DNA of 64,000 nucleotides from an uncultured Desulfovibrio sp. Lineage in GTDB: Bacteria; Desulfobacterota; Desulfovibrionia; Desulfovibrionales; Desulfovibrionaceae. A program made the translations under genes and the position numbers. Position 1 is the stretch's first letter. Each line of letters begins with the position of its first letter. The DNA lies in contig CAJXRQ010000002.1 of the NCBI GenBank assembly GCA_913060505.1, positions 175,425 to 239,424 of the forward strand, in the 5' to 3' direction. The notes under the pieces are model-generated. The model had not been told where the DNA came from and did not search any database. It saw only the letters and a program-made list of their open reading frames with translations. Shown piece by piece: positions 19,323 to 27,543 of the stretch.

Positions 19323-20150
19323 TTAGTTCTCGTCTTCCTGTGGCGTGGAAGCTGCGGAATCCTGTGAAGCTGGCGGTTGGTTTATTTCGTCCAATGATAG
19401 AACTGTCATTTCTTCCAGAATGGGTTCCACGGACTTCCAGCGGGCGTCTACGGTGTTATCCACTTTGCCCTGATCTGTTTCTATTATTGCGCCGCCCTGT
19501 TCAATGCTGGGGTCGGCCTTGACTTTCCAGTGCTTGACGGCTGGATTACGTTCCTGAATCTGCGGGAGCAGGGCGTCCATAAGCTCCTTGTCCTGCGGTG
19601 AAACTCGCAAGGTCAAGGTTCGTTGCGTTTCAATTCTTTCGATTGCCTGATCCAGAAGCTTTCCAAGAACTTCCTCACGGCGTTCGTTCAACTCCACGTG
19701 CAGCGCCTTGTTAACGGCCATGCGGATGAGGGTGACAATATCCTGACGCCGGGCGTTCCAAACTTCTCCGCCCTGAGCTGCGACAGATGCCAGAAGTCCT
19801 TCCATGGTTTGGGAAATTCCGACCACGTGTTGATCCAGCTCCTGTTGGGCTTCAGCTATGCCTTCATCATACCCTTCCTGCCGGGCCTGTTGTTTCAGGG
19901 TTTCGGCTTCCTGCATGGCCTTGGCAAGAATATCTTTGGCCATGGCTTGTGCCTTGGAGCGTACCCGGGTCATGTACTCATCATCGACACTGGTGTCCCA
20001 GATAAGTTTTTTTTTGCCCTCAATATCCTGAACGCTCATTTCGTCCGGGCCGGGCGTATCCATGCCGACGATGACGCGACCGGTAATCTTACCGTCCAGC
20101 GAACCGCCGTTGTGCACGGTTTCGTTGCATGCTGTGTCAGATGAAGACAT
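19323..20150 (-). CDS. fliH: Flagellar assembly protein FliH
   Basis: Regulator and peripheral stalk-like partner of FliI (275 aa). The middle of the protein is a long charged helix (about 70-140, Ala/Glu/Gln-rich) and the C-terminal domain (about 150-245) matches the FliH/YscL E-stalk region. The start overlaps the end of fliG by 14 bp. The call rests on position and domain type because FliH sequences are poorly conserved. The tail is Gln/Ser/Glu-rich. Confidence 0.88.
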   Translation of the reverse strand: MSSSDTACNETVHNGGSLDGKITGRVIVGMDTPGPDEMSVQDIEGKKKLIWDTSVDDEYMTRVRSKAQAMAKDILAKAMQEAETLKQQARQEGYDEGIAEAQQELDQHVVGISQTMEGLLASVAAQGGEVWNARRQDIVTLIRMAVNKALHVELNERREEVLGKLLDQAIERIETQRTLTLRVSPQDKELMDALLPQIQERNPAVKHWKVKADPSIEQGGAIIETDQGKVDNTVDARWKSVEPILEEMTVLSLDEINQPPASQDSAASTPQEDEN

Positions 20151-21135
20151 CGCCGCTTCCTCTGCTGATGACTATTTTGCCCTCGTCCTCCAGTCGGCGG
20201 ACGGTTTTCACAATATTTTGCTGTGCCGCTTCGACCTCGGAGAGCTTTTTGGGCGGCATTATTTCAAGGTCTTCCTTGATCATCGCACTGGCGCGTTCGG
20301 AAAGGTTCTTAAAGAACTTGTCCTTGAGGTCGTCGGATGCACCCTTGAGAGCAACCGTGAGGTCTTCGTTTGAAACTTCCTTGAGCAGTTCGCGGATTCC
20401 GATGTCGTCCACCTGCTTGATGTCTTCGAATACGAACATGAGGTTGCGAATGTCTTCGGCCATCTGCGTGGATTCTTCCTCGATTTCGGAAAGGACTTCC
20501 TCTTCGGTATTGCGGTCCACCGCGTTGAGGATTTCCGCAACCGAACCGACACCACCAACCTTTTTGCCTTCCTTGCCGCCCATGGCGATGAGCTGGCTTT
20601 GTAACACCTTGTCCACTTCCATAAGCATATCCTCGGCAACGGCTTCAAGTTTTGCCAATCGCATGAGCACTTCGGCCCGTACGCCCGCCGGGAGGTTCTG
20701 GATGAGTTCTGCCGCCTGGTCCGAATGCAGATGTCCCAGAATGAGGGCCAGGGTTTGCGGATGTTCGTTGCGCAGAATCTGGGCGAGGATGCGCGGACTG
20801 ACGTTTTCCAGCTCCTGGAAGGGAGTTGGTCCGGTGTCCAGATCCAAACTGTCCATGATGTATTTTGCAGTTTCGGAGTCAAGCGACTTGGTGAGCAGGC
20901 GTTTGACCTGTTCCGGACCACCCACGAGGAGCTCGGCGCCATAAGCCAGGGCTTCGTTGTACTCTTTGAGCACTTCAAGCACTTGCTCCTTGGGCACGGA
21001 GTCGGTTTCGAGCATGGCCTTGGATACCGCAGCTATCTCGGCGCGCTCCATGCGCTTGAATACGTCCGCCGTGAATTTCTCGCCCAGTGCGAGGAGTACA
21101 ATGGCGGTTTTTTGTGGTCCGGTGAATTCGCTCAC
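20137..21135 (-). CDS. fliG: Flagellar motor switch protein FliG
   Basis: Rotor component (332 aa, typical) that contacts FliF at its N-terminus and the stator through charged residues in its C-terminal domain. Recognisable segments: FTGPQKTAIVLLALGE at the start, EHPQTLALILGHL in the middle domain, and LMFVFEDI followed by the EVSNEDLTVALKG torque helix region. It lies 3 bp after fliF and overlaps fliH. Function: torque generation and direction switching with FliM/FliN (not in this window). Confidence 0.97.
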   Translation of the reverse strand: MSEFTGPQKTAIVLLALGEKFTADVFKRMERAEIAAVSKAMLETDSVPKEQVLEVLKEYNEALAYGAELLVGGPEQVKRLLTKSLDSETAKYIMDSLDLDTGPTPFQELENVSPRILAQILRNEHPQTLALILGHLHSDQAAELIQNLPAGVRAEVLMRLAKLEAVAEDMLMEVDKVLQSQLIAMGGKEGKKVGGVGSVAEILNAVDRNTEEEVLSEIEEESTQMAEDIRNLMFVFEDIKQVDDIGIRELLKEVSNEDLTVALKGASDDLKDKFFKNLSERASAMIKEDLEIMPPKKLSEVEAAQQNIVKTVRRLEDEGKIVISRGSGDVFI

Positions 21136-21138
21136 AGT

Positions 21139-22731
21139 TTATGCCTCCTGAGTCAGCCAGTTCTTGAGCAGACGTACAGCCTGATCCAGGTTTTCGTCCG
21201 AGAGCTGGATGGCATGGGCTTTGGCGTTTTCCAGGCGGCGGGACGTGTCGAGCAACTCCTCATCCACTTCCTCTTCTTCCAGAGCCAGACGTTCGGCTCC
21301 CGGAAGGCCTGCCATTTCTTCGACTTCCTGTTCGGCGACACGCGGCCTGATGAGGGCCATGATAACCGGCCGTACGACCAGTATCAGGAAGAGGAAGATC
21401 AGTACTCCGTTGAGGAAAGGCTTGCCCAGACGCTGTGCATATTCAAGCATGGTGCGCATGAGAGTCTGGCTGTCCAGATCTTCCGGGGCGCCAAAGGAGA
21501 TGTTGGACACCTCAATGGCATCGCCGCGCATGGAATCAAAGCCCATGGCTTTGGATACCAATTCGCGGATGCGTTCCATTTCTTCTGCAGAGCGGGGCAC
21601 GTAATCCATTTTGCCCGTTTCCTCATTAGCCATGTACGTACCGTCAACGATAACCGCAACACTCAAGCGTTGCAACTCGCCGACAGGGGCAACGATATTT
21701 TCTTCCTGCTTGTTGATTTCAAAGTTCGTGGTACGGGATTCCCGGTTGGAATCCTGCGTTGTGCGAGAGCCTGTGTAGCCATCACCACGGAAGTTTACGT
21801 CAGGCTCTCCGCCTGCCAGAGAAGCGGCGCCACGGGTGGATTCTTCACTGCGTGTTTCTGAACGGACAACGGAACCGTCCGGATCGTATGTTTCCTTGCG
21901 GATTGTTTTTTGACTGAAGTCGAGATCCGCGTTGACTCGGGCGATAACCTTGCCAGGGCCGACAACAGGGCTCAGAAGTTCCTGCAAACGCATTTCCATC
22001 TGGCGTTCCATGCTGCGCTTGAACTCAAGCTGGGTGTTGGACATGGATACACCGGAATCTTCTTCAGGAATGTACAGGGGACGGCCCTGCATGTCCGTGA
22101 TGGTGATGCGCTTGGGATCGAGGCCTTCGACAGCCATGGCGATCAGGTTGACGATGCCGTTGACTTCCTTGGGCTTGAGCTTGCCGTCGTCATGAAGTTT
22201 GAGGATGACGGACGCTGTGGGCGGAACCTGGTCTTCGATGAACAGGCTTTTTTGTGGGATGACCAAATGGACTCTGGCCTTGTCCACCATGGGGAACTCG
22301 GAAATGGTTCGTGCCAGTTCCCCTTGCAGGGCCCGTTGGTAGTTGATGTGCTGTACAAAGTCGGTCTGACCGATTTGTACTTCATCGAAAATTTCAAAAC
22401 CGATGCCTTGGCCGTGCAGTTTGCCTTCACCGGCGATTTTCAGACGCAGTTCATAGACTCGGTCAGCCGGAACCATGATTGTCTGGCCATTGTCCGAGAG
22501 TTTGTATGGCTCCTTGGCCTGTTGCAGCATGCTGACAACTTTGTTGGCGTCCTCGGGGTAGAGCTTGGTGTACAGAACCTTCCAATCCGGCCTGTTCATC
22601 CAGTAGATCATGAGGACGAACGCGATAATGACGGAAAGGGCGAGCCCGGCGATGAGCATGCGCTGGGAAAGCGTTCTGTCCGCCCAAAAACCGGTGGCCT
22701 TGTTCATCAGTTCTTTCAGTGCCGGAGGCAT
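21139..22731 (-). CDS. fliF: Flagellar MS-ring protein FliF
   Basis: Membrane ring protein (530 aa) that nucleates the basal body. It has a first transmembrane helix (about 27-45), periplasmic ring-building motifs (LYTKLYPEDANKVVSMLQ and PFSV-type domains), the conserved VHLVIPQKSLF segment, a second transmembrane helix (about 435-455) and a cytoplasmic C-terminal FliG-binding tail rich in Glu and Leu. There is a 61-bp gap to fliE upstream, the largest inside the operon. Confidence 0.96.
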   Translation of the reverse strand: MPPALKELMNKATGFWADRTLSQRMLIAGLALSVIIAFVLMIYWMNRPDWKVLYTKLYPEDANKVVSMLQQAKEPYKLSDNGQTIMVPADRVYELRLKIAGEGKLHGQGIGFEIFDEVQIGQTDFVQHINYQRALQGELARTISEFPMVDKARVHLVIPQKSLFIEDQVPPTASVILKLHDDGKLKPKEVNGIVNLIAMAVEGLDPKRITITDMQGRPLYIPEEDSGVSMSNTQLEFKRSMERQMEMRLQELLSPVVGPGKVIARVNADLDFSQKTIRKETYDPDGSVVRSETRSEESTRGAASLAGGEPDVNFRGDGYTGSRTTQDSNRESRTTNFEINKQEENIVAPVGELQRLSVAVIVDGTYMANEETGKMDYVPRSAEEMERIRELVSKAMGFDSMRGDAIEVSNISFGAPEDLDSQTLMRTMLEYAQRLGKPFLNGVLIFLFLILVVRPVIMALIRPRVAEQEVEEMAGLPGAERLALEEEEVDEELLDTSRRLENAKAHAIQLSDENLDQAVRLLKNWLTQEA

Positions 22732-22792
22732 TGTCTGTTCTCCCGAAGTTTGTGGTTCTGTTGGTTGCGCTGAAATTTGTTAATGCGATTTG

Positions 22793-23143
22793 CTAGAACT
22801 GCATCCGCATGATTTCCTGATATGCACTCAGGACCTTGCCGCGGATGGCACTGGTCATGTTCATGGCCAGCCCAGCTTTCTGCATGGTGATCATCAATTC
22901 ATGGACGTTGGTGTTTTCGCCCGCTGCAAACGATTCTATCATGGCCTTCTTTTCGGTTTGCATGTCGTTGACTTTGGTCAAGGACTGTTTGACCGTGTCC
23001 TCGAAGGAGGTCCGCGGAGCTTGCGGTTTGACCAGGCTGTCCGCTACCGAGTTTTCAATGTTCTGCTGGCGTTTGTTGCGCTGCAGGGAGGTTCCCATAT
23101 TGCTCTGGTATGCCTGAAGGGCTGCTGCCTTGTTGATCATCAT
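22793..23143 (-). CDS. fliE: Flagellar hook-basal body protein FliE
   Basis: Rod adaptor protein (116 aa, slightly longer than the usual ~105) joining the MS ring to the proximal rod. The C-terminal helix carries the conserved pattern (NVHELMITMQKAGLAMNMTSAIR, then SAYQEIMRMQF). AGGAGTAA precedes the ATG. It lies 15 bp after flgC. Confidence 0.93.
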   Translation of the reverse strand: MMINKAAALQAYQSNMGTSLQRNKRQQNIENSVADSLVKPQAPRTSFEDTVKQSLTKVNDMQTEKKAMIESFAAGENTNVHELMITMQKAGLAMNMTSAIRGKVLSAYQEIMRMQF

Positions 23144-23158
23144 GGCTGGTTACTCCTG

Positions 23159-23596
23159 CTACTGCCCGATGGTGAGGGCTTTATTGAACATGTTCTTTAC
23201 GGTCTGGATGGTTTGAACGTTTGCTTCATAGCCGCGCATTGCCGTCATCATGTTTGTCATTTCCTCCACCACGTTGATGTCGGGGTAGTAGACGTAACCT
23301 TGGTCGTTGGCATCAGGGTGGCTGGGGTCATAAACTTCCTTGAAGGGGCGTTGGTCCACGGTGACCCCGTTAACACGGACGCCTTCAAGGTCTCGGTTTT
23401 TTGCATCCTGCATAGCCTTGTCAAATGGCGAATAAACAGGGCTAGCTTCAAAGGACACGCTTTTGCGGCGGTAAGGTCCGCCTTCCATTGTGCGTGTGGT
23501 CCTGATGTTGGCCAGGTTCATGGAGATAACGTTCAGGTGTGAACGCTGCGCCTTGAGCCCGGACGAGCCGATATCGAGTGCGCTCATGAAGTCCAT
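23159..23596 (-). CDS. flgC: Flagellar basal-body rod protein FlgC
   Basis: Proximal rod protein (145 aa). The N-terminal rod motif SALDIGSSGLKAQRSHLNVISMNLANIRTT-type region and the C-terminal segment with YYPDINVVEEMTNMMTAMRGYEANVQ are characteristic. The start immediately follows the flgB stop (no gap), indicating coupled translation. Confidence 0.96.
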   Translation of the reverse strand: MDFMSALDIGSSGLKAQRSHLNVISMNLANIRTTRTMEGGPYRRKSVSFEASPVYSPFDKAMQDAKNRDLEGVRVNGVTVDQRPFKEVYDPSHPDANDQGYVYYPDINVVEEMTNMMTAMRGYEANVQTIQTVKNMFNKALTIGQ

Positions 23597-24007
23597 TTAC
23601 TTGGCTCCTTCGCTGATGATTTTTTCAACGCCGGTGAAATTCTTTTTGATAACGCTGGTCAGTGCGTTGTACATAAGGTTGTTCTTGGCCATGGTCGCAA
23701 CTTCTTTTTCCAGATCAACAGAATCTTCGCCGTATACGTACCGAGGCTTGAAATCCTTGAGTTGGTCGCCCTCGAACCCGTTGGGATCGAAAGCGGCAGG
23801 CATGTGTTGTTTATTCGTCTTGGTCAATTTGCCTTTCATATTCAAAGCCAGTGCGGTCTGCAGCTGGTCCTCAAATTCGAGCTTTCGCGGCTTGTATTCC
23901 GGGGTATTGGCATTGGCGATATTGCCCATGACAAGATTTTGACGTTCCAGCCGCATGTCCAGCACTTTGGCCGTTACATTAATATGTGATCCAAACATTC
24001 CTTTCAT
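23597..24007 (-). CDS. flgB: Flagellar basal-body rod protein FlgB
   Basis: Proximal rod protein (136 aa). The N-terminal rod motif LDMRLERQNLVMGNIANANTP and the C-terminal VDLEKEVATMAKNNLMYNA are typical. First gene of the flgB-fliI operon. GGGAGGATCGAAG precedes the ATG, and a sigma-54-type promoter lies 78-93 bp upstream of the start. Confidence 0.96.
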   Translation of the reverse strand: MKGMFGSHINVTAKVLDMRLERQNLVMGNIANANTPEYKPRKLEFEDQLQTALALNMKGKLTKTNKQHMPAAFDPNGFEGDQLKDFKPRYVYGEDSVDLEKEVATMAKNNLMYNALTSVIKKNFTGVEKIISEGAK

Positions 24008-24084
24008 CTTCGATCCTCCCGGACTTTATTCGTGCCGATTCCGGCTGGGGCGGCAACTCTTTCCGCCGCGCGTCAAACACATTA

Positions 24085-24100
24085 AGCAAGCAGTGTTCCA
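24085..24100 (-). promoter_or_regulatory. Sigma-54 promoter of the flgB-fliI operon
   Basis: On the minus strand the sequence is TGGAACACTGCTTGCT, matching the sigma-54 consensus TGGCACN5TTGCW at all but one position, with correct GG to GC spacing (12 bp). Its distance from flgB is suitable. Use of sigma-54 for flagellar class genes is established in related bacteria. Confidence 0.8.
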
Positions 24101-24343
24101 TTGTGTTTAATTGCTTGATATAAAATGAAAATTTACAAAAAAGTTTCGAAAGAACAGTTTGCTGGAAAGGAAAGCGTCAAAAGCGCGGCATATACTGATG
24201 AAAGAGTAGCCCGGCAGGAATGTACCAGTATGGAAAAGGATGTTATTATGGGTAGTTGTGGTGGTTTTTAATGTTTTTCCCCAGTTATTTAAGTTGGTTG
24301 GAATTGTATTTTGTTGTGGTTTCTGGTCTTGATGTGATGTTTT

Positions 24344-24359
24344 TGGCACATGCATTGCA
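24344..24359 (+). promoter_or_regulatory. Sigma-54 promoter of the TPR-protein gene
   Basis: TGGCACATGCATTGCA is a perfect match to TGGCACN5TTGCA. It points rightward and should start transcription near 24370, giving a leader of about 68 nt to the TPR gene. It is divergent from the flgB promoter, with 243 bp between them for activator sites; GCGTCAAA occurs at both 24070 and 24174. Confidence 0.85.
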
Positions 24360-24437
24360 TTGATGCTGGCAGGCCAGTTTCGGCTGAACGAATTTCCCGC
24401 CCTATTATGGGCAAAGGAGAAATGGAGGGGAAATGCA

Positions 24438-25001
24438 ATGAGTGGTCATCTGGATTATGAAATCAACAAGGAACTCGGTGAGTGCTACCTTTTCATGGGT
24501 GAACTTGAAAAGGCAGAAGAATATTACAAAAAAGCCATCAGTTCCAACGGTGTGCATCCTGACCCGTATCTCGGGCTTGCGACAATCGCCGTTCAGCGCG
24601 GGACTCTGAAAGAGGCCATGGCTCTCTATCAGAAAGCTCACAAGGTTGAAGCCACGGACAAGAGTTTTGCCGGCATCGGCCTGATTGAGCTTGAAAACGG
24701 TAATTTCGATGAAGCGTATACCATGTTTACGCAGGCGTTGGAAAAGAATGCCGAGTGCATGGTGGCCCTGTTCAGCCTGATCAGGATCGGGCATGAAGCA
24801 GAGCGGCTTGAAGACATCATTCCGTTCCTCAAGAATTTTTTGGAAATTCAGCCGGACAAGTACGAAGTTCGTTATTCGCTGGCCGGTTGCTATGTGTGCC
24901 TTGATCGTAAGGACGAAGCTCGTCAGGAGCTTGAGCGCATCCTTGAAACGGATCCGTCCAACGAACAAGCCCTGGAACTGCTCGCACAGATTCAGGAATA
25001 A
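24438..25001 (+). CDS. TPR-repeat protein, probably in the flagellar sigma-54 regulon
   Basis: Cytoplasmic protein of 187 aa consisting almost wholly of tetratricopeptide repeats (about five, e.g. ECYLFMGELEKAEEYYKKAI, GLIELENGNFDEAYTMFTQAL, and DRKDEARQELERILETDP). No signal peptide. I moved the start from 24360 to the ATG at 24438, preceded by GGAGGGG; the ORF-track start overlaps the promoter. TPR proteins act as scaffolds, so partners cannot be named. The divergent sigma-54 promoters suggest a role in flagellar assembly or placement. Confidence 0.8.
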   Translation: MSGHLDYEINKELGECYLFMGELEKAEEYYKKAISSNGVHPDPYLGLATIAVQRGTLKEAMALYQKAHKVEATDKSFAGIGLIELENGNFDEAYTMFTQALEKNAECMVALFSLIRIGHEAERLEDIIPFLKNFLEIQPDKYEVRYSLAGCYVCLDRKDEARQELERILETDPSNEQALELLAQIQE

Positions 25002-25005
25002 AGCA

Positions 25006-25153
25006 GGTCTCCCCTCCCCGTTGGTTTCCCGCTCTGCCCCAGTTGTAGGCAGCAGGGCGGGGGACCAGCCTTTAACCGGAGACCGTTTACACATCGGAAT
25101 TTCTTGCCTTTGAGCGGTAAATCTGGCACGTCCTCCAAAAAACATGGAGGGGT
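25006..25153 (+). promoter_or_regulatory. Structured leader of the IMP cyclohydrolase gene
   Basis: Three nested elements are visible: outer arms GGTCTCC (25006) and GGAGACC (25078); an inner stem TGGTTTCCCGC / GCGGGGGACCA with a CTGCC/GGCAG extension; and next to the start codon TCCTCCA-aaaaaca-TGGAGGG, whose right arm is the Shine-Dalgarno itself. No T-run follows the large stem, so it is not a simple terminator. I could not match it to the ZTP, purine or THF riboswitch consensus. Its role as a control element is inference. Confidence 0.45.
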
Positions 25154-25156
25154 GTC

Positions 25157-25753
25157 ATGGACTCGTTGCCCATCAAAAGAGCTTTACTGAGTGTTACCGA
25201 CAAATCCGGTTTGGCCGAATTTGCGGCTTTTCTTGTTGACCGTGGAGTCGAACTTGTTTCAACGGGTGGAACAAGAAAGATGTTACAAGATGCTGGATTG
25301 CCAGTAACTTCTGTGAGTGAAGTGACTGATTTCCCGGAGATTCTCGGAGGCAGAGTCAAGACGCTGCATCCGAATATTCATGGTGGTATCCTGGCCGATA
25401 AGGACAACCCGGAACATCTGGAAGTCCTGCGCGAGTTCAATATTGAACCGTTCGACATGATTTGTGTGAATCTCTACAATTTTGCCGAGGCAGCTCGAAA
25501 AGGGTTGGAGCTTAAGGATGCCGTCGAGCAAATTGACATCGGTGGCCCCTGTATGCTTCGGGCTACTGCCAAAAATTTCCATAGCATTTGTGTGGTCCCG
25601 GGTGTCGAGCATTATGACCGCATCCGTAAGGAGATCGAAGATAACGGTTCCGTTTCTCTTGCCTTGCGCAAGGAGCTCGCCACGGAAACCTTCCGCATCA
25701 CCAGCCAGTATGATGCCATGATCACAGAATACCTTGCCAATCACGAAGCCTAG
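25157..25753 (+). CDS. purH: IMP cyclohydrolase (stand-alone PurH N-terminal domain)
   Basis: Closes FAICAR to IMP, the last step of purine synthesis. At 198 aa it corresponds only to the N-terminal MGS-like half of bifunctional PurH: RALLSVTDKSGL, LVSTGGTRKML, GGRVKTLHPNIHGGIL and IDIGGPCMLRATAKN are all present. The C-terminal AICAR transformylase half is encoded separately 7.4 kb away on the other strand. The Shine-Dalgarno GGAGGGG is part of a hairpin. Confidence 0.93.
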   Translation: MDSLPIKRALLSVTDKSGLAEFAAFLVDRGVELVSTGGTRKMLQDAGLPVTSVSEVTDFPEILGGRVKTLHPNIHGGILADKDNPEHLEVLREFNIEPFDMICVNLYNFAEAARKGLELKDAVEQIDIGGPCMLRATAKNFHSICVVPGVEHYDRIRKEIEDNGSVSLALRKELATETFRITSQYDAMITEYLANHEA

Positions 25754-25780
25754 CAGGGAATTGTTTTGTAATTGAGGGGG

Positions 25781-25821
25781 CCCGGACAGAAGCAACACTT
25801 TTGTTGCTGGATTCTGTCCGG
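25781..25821 (+). promoter_or_regulatory. Two-tier hairpin between purH and hflX
   Basis: Outer stem CCGGACAGAA/TTCTGTCCGG (10 bp) encloses GCAACA-CTTT-TGTTGC with a 4-base bulge. No T-run follows, so it is more likely an mRNA structure or processing signal than a terminator. It ends 35 bases before the proposed ATA start of hflX. Confidence 0.5.
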
Positions 25822-25855
25822 ACCTTGAACAACATGCCACAAGGCGGAGGCTCCC

Positions 25856-27490
25856 ATAGCCCAGAAAACACAGGGTAATACCCAGGGGCTCAAGCCCAAT
25901 CAACTCAAACGTCTGAACCGTCTGTATTCAAGGCGATATCCTATTCAGGAAGGGTATACTCCCGAACAGGCACGTGAACTGGCGCAGCTTAGTTTCGAAC
26001 TCGGCCGTCAGATTGCCTTACTCATAGACCGCCAAGGCCGGCCCTTCATGGTTCTTGTGGGGGATCCTTCTTCCATATATATTCCCGAGCTGCCGCGGTC
26101 CCGCACCGGGGCCGGACGTTTGCGTGGGCTCCGCCTTTTACACACACATCTAGCCGGAGAGCATCTTTCGCAGGAAGACCTTATGGATATGGTCTTTTTG
26201 CGTCTGGACAACGTGATGTCTCTTGCTCTTTCGGGTGATAAGCCTGAAAGCGTGGAAGTTGCCTATTTGTTGCCTCCCAACACTGAAGGTCGGAACTATG
26301 AAGTCTTGCCTTCTTCCCGTTGGGACCGCCTTGAGGTTGATCTTGATGCAACGGTGCAGGCTCTTGAAGATGAGTTTGCCCGTATGCAGGAAGGAAAAGA
26401 TGTTGAGGACGAAGGGGAACGTGCTTTGCTGGTGAGCGTGGACACCGCTCCGAAGTCTATGCAGGAACGGGGGCTTGCTGAACTTGCCGAACTTGCCAAA
26501 ACGGCGGGGCTTGTCCCTGCCGGGACCATGATTCAACGTATCCGCAAGCTCAACCCCAAATATATTCTCGGTCGCGGCAAGTTGGCAGACCTTGAGGTTC
26601 AGGCGTTGCAGGCCAATGCTTCCATAATACTTTTTGATCAGGATCTCGCTCCTGCACAGTTGAGAAATCTCGCGGATGTGACGGAGCGGCGTATTCTTGA
26701 CCGCACCCAGCTTATTCTCGATATTTTTGCGCAACATGCGACCAGCCGAGCCGGCAAGTTGCAGGTTGAAATGGCGCAACTCAAGTATGCGTTACCTCGT
26801 TTGGTTGGACGCAATCGGGCGATGTCCCGGCTTATGGGAGGAATTGGCGGCCGTGGGCCTGGCGAAACCAAACTGGAAGTGGATCGTCGTCGTGCCCGAG
26901 ATCGTTTGACCAAGTTAAAAAAGGAATTGGGCAACGTACGCAAGCAGCGCAGCCAGACTAGAGAGCGGCGGCACAAGGCTGGATTGCCCATTGTTTCTCT
27001 TGTCGGTTATACGAATGCTGGCAAATCTACTTTGCTGAATACATTGACTAATAGTGAAGTCCTTGCAGAAGATAAACTTTTTGCAACACTTGATCCTACC
27101 AGCCGCCGTATTCGGTTTCCCAAGGACCGAGAGGTTGTTCTGACAGACACTGTGGGATTTATCCGCCGACTGCCACCCGATCTGAAAGAGGCCTTTCAGG
27201 CGACACTTGAAGAATTGGAATCCGCCAATCTGCTTGTTCTTGTTGCTGATGCCTCACATCCTGAGGTAGAGGAACAGGTTGAGGCCGTTCGAAGGATTCT
27301 GCATGATATGGACCTTCATGATATCCCTACGGTGCTGGTTCTCAATAAATGGGACAGCCTGACTGAGGATGAACGCGAAGTCATGGGAAATATCTTCCCG
27401 GAAGGGATTCCTGCTGTCGCTTTAAATCGACGATCTCTTGAACCGGTCGTGGATGCCATCCTTGGGGGATTACCCCGCCCACAGTATTAG
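25856..27490 (+). CDS. hflX: GTPase HflX, probable ATA start codon
   Basis: Ribosome-associated GTPase (544 aa from the proposed start) that in E. coli splits stalled 70S ribosomes. HflX N-terminal domain, Gly-rich linker (SRLMGGIGGRGPGETKLE), then the G domain: G1 GYTNAGKST (about 383-391), G3 DTVGFI, G4 NKWD. The ORF-track ATG at 26048 would cut off 64 residues of conserved-looking sequence (KGLKPNQLK-type N-terminus, GYTPEQARELAQLSFELGRQ). The frame is open upstream to a TGA at 25826 but has no ATG, GTG or TTG. An ATA at 25856, six bases after GGAGG, gives IAQKTQGN at the expected family start. Either a real ATA start or a G-to-A sequence error. Confidence 0.9.
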   Translation: MAQKTQGNTQGLKPNQLKRLNRLYSRRYPIQEGYTPEQARELAQLSFELGRQIALLIDRQGRPFMVLVGDPSSIYIPELPRSRTGAGRLRGLRLLHTHLAGEHLSQEDLMDMVFLRLDNVMSLALSGDKPESVEVAYLLPPNTEGRNYEVLPSSRWDRLEVDLDATVQALEDEFARMQEGKDVEDEGERALLVSVDTAPKSMQERGLAELAELAKTAGLVPAGTMIQRIRKLNPKYILGRGKLADLEVQALQANASIILFDQDLAPAQLRNLADVTERRILDRTQLILDIFAQHATSRAGKLQVEMAQLKYALPRLVGRNRAMSRLMGGIGGRGPGETKLEVDRRRARDRLTKLKKELGNVRKQRSQTRERRHKAGLPIVSLVGYTNAGKSTLLNTLTNSEVLAEDKLFATLDPTSRRIRFPKDREVVLTDTVGFIRRLPPDLKEAFQATLEELESANLLVLVADASHPEVEEQVEAVRRILHDMDLHDIPTVLVLNKWDSLTEDEREVMGNIFPEGIPAVALNRRSLEPVVDAILGGLPRPQY

Positions 27491-27543
27491 ATTCGGCTGT
27501 TTTGGGTGTGAGTCTCGTATTGCAAATATGCCTGGAGTCTTTT

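Noticed and set aside
18026-19522. 498-aa plus-strand ORF over fliI
   Set aside because: Shadow of fliI; rich in Cys/His/Asn as expected from antisense translation, without domain motifs.
20725-21861. 378-aa plus-strand ORF over fliG/fliF
   Set aside because: Shadow of two well-supported flagellar genes.
25006-25156. ZTP (pfl) riboswitch upstream of IMP cyclohydrolase
   Set aside because: The conserved CCGCCUGGGC-type core and partner strand are absent, although the leader is structured.
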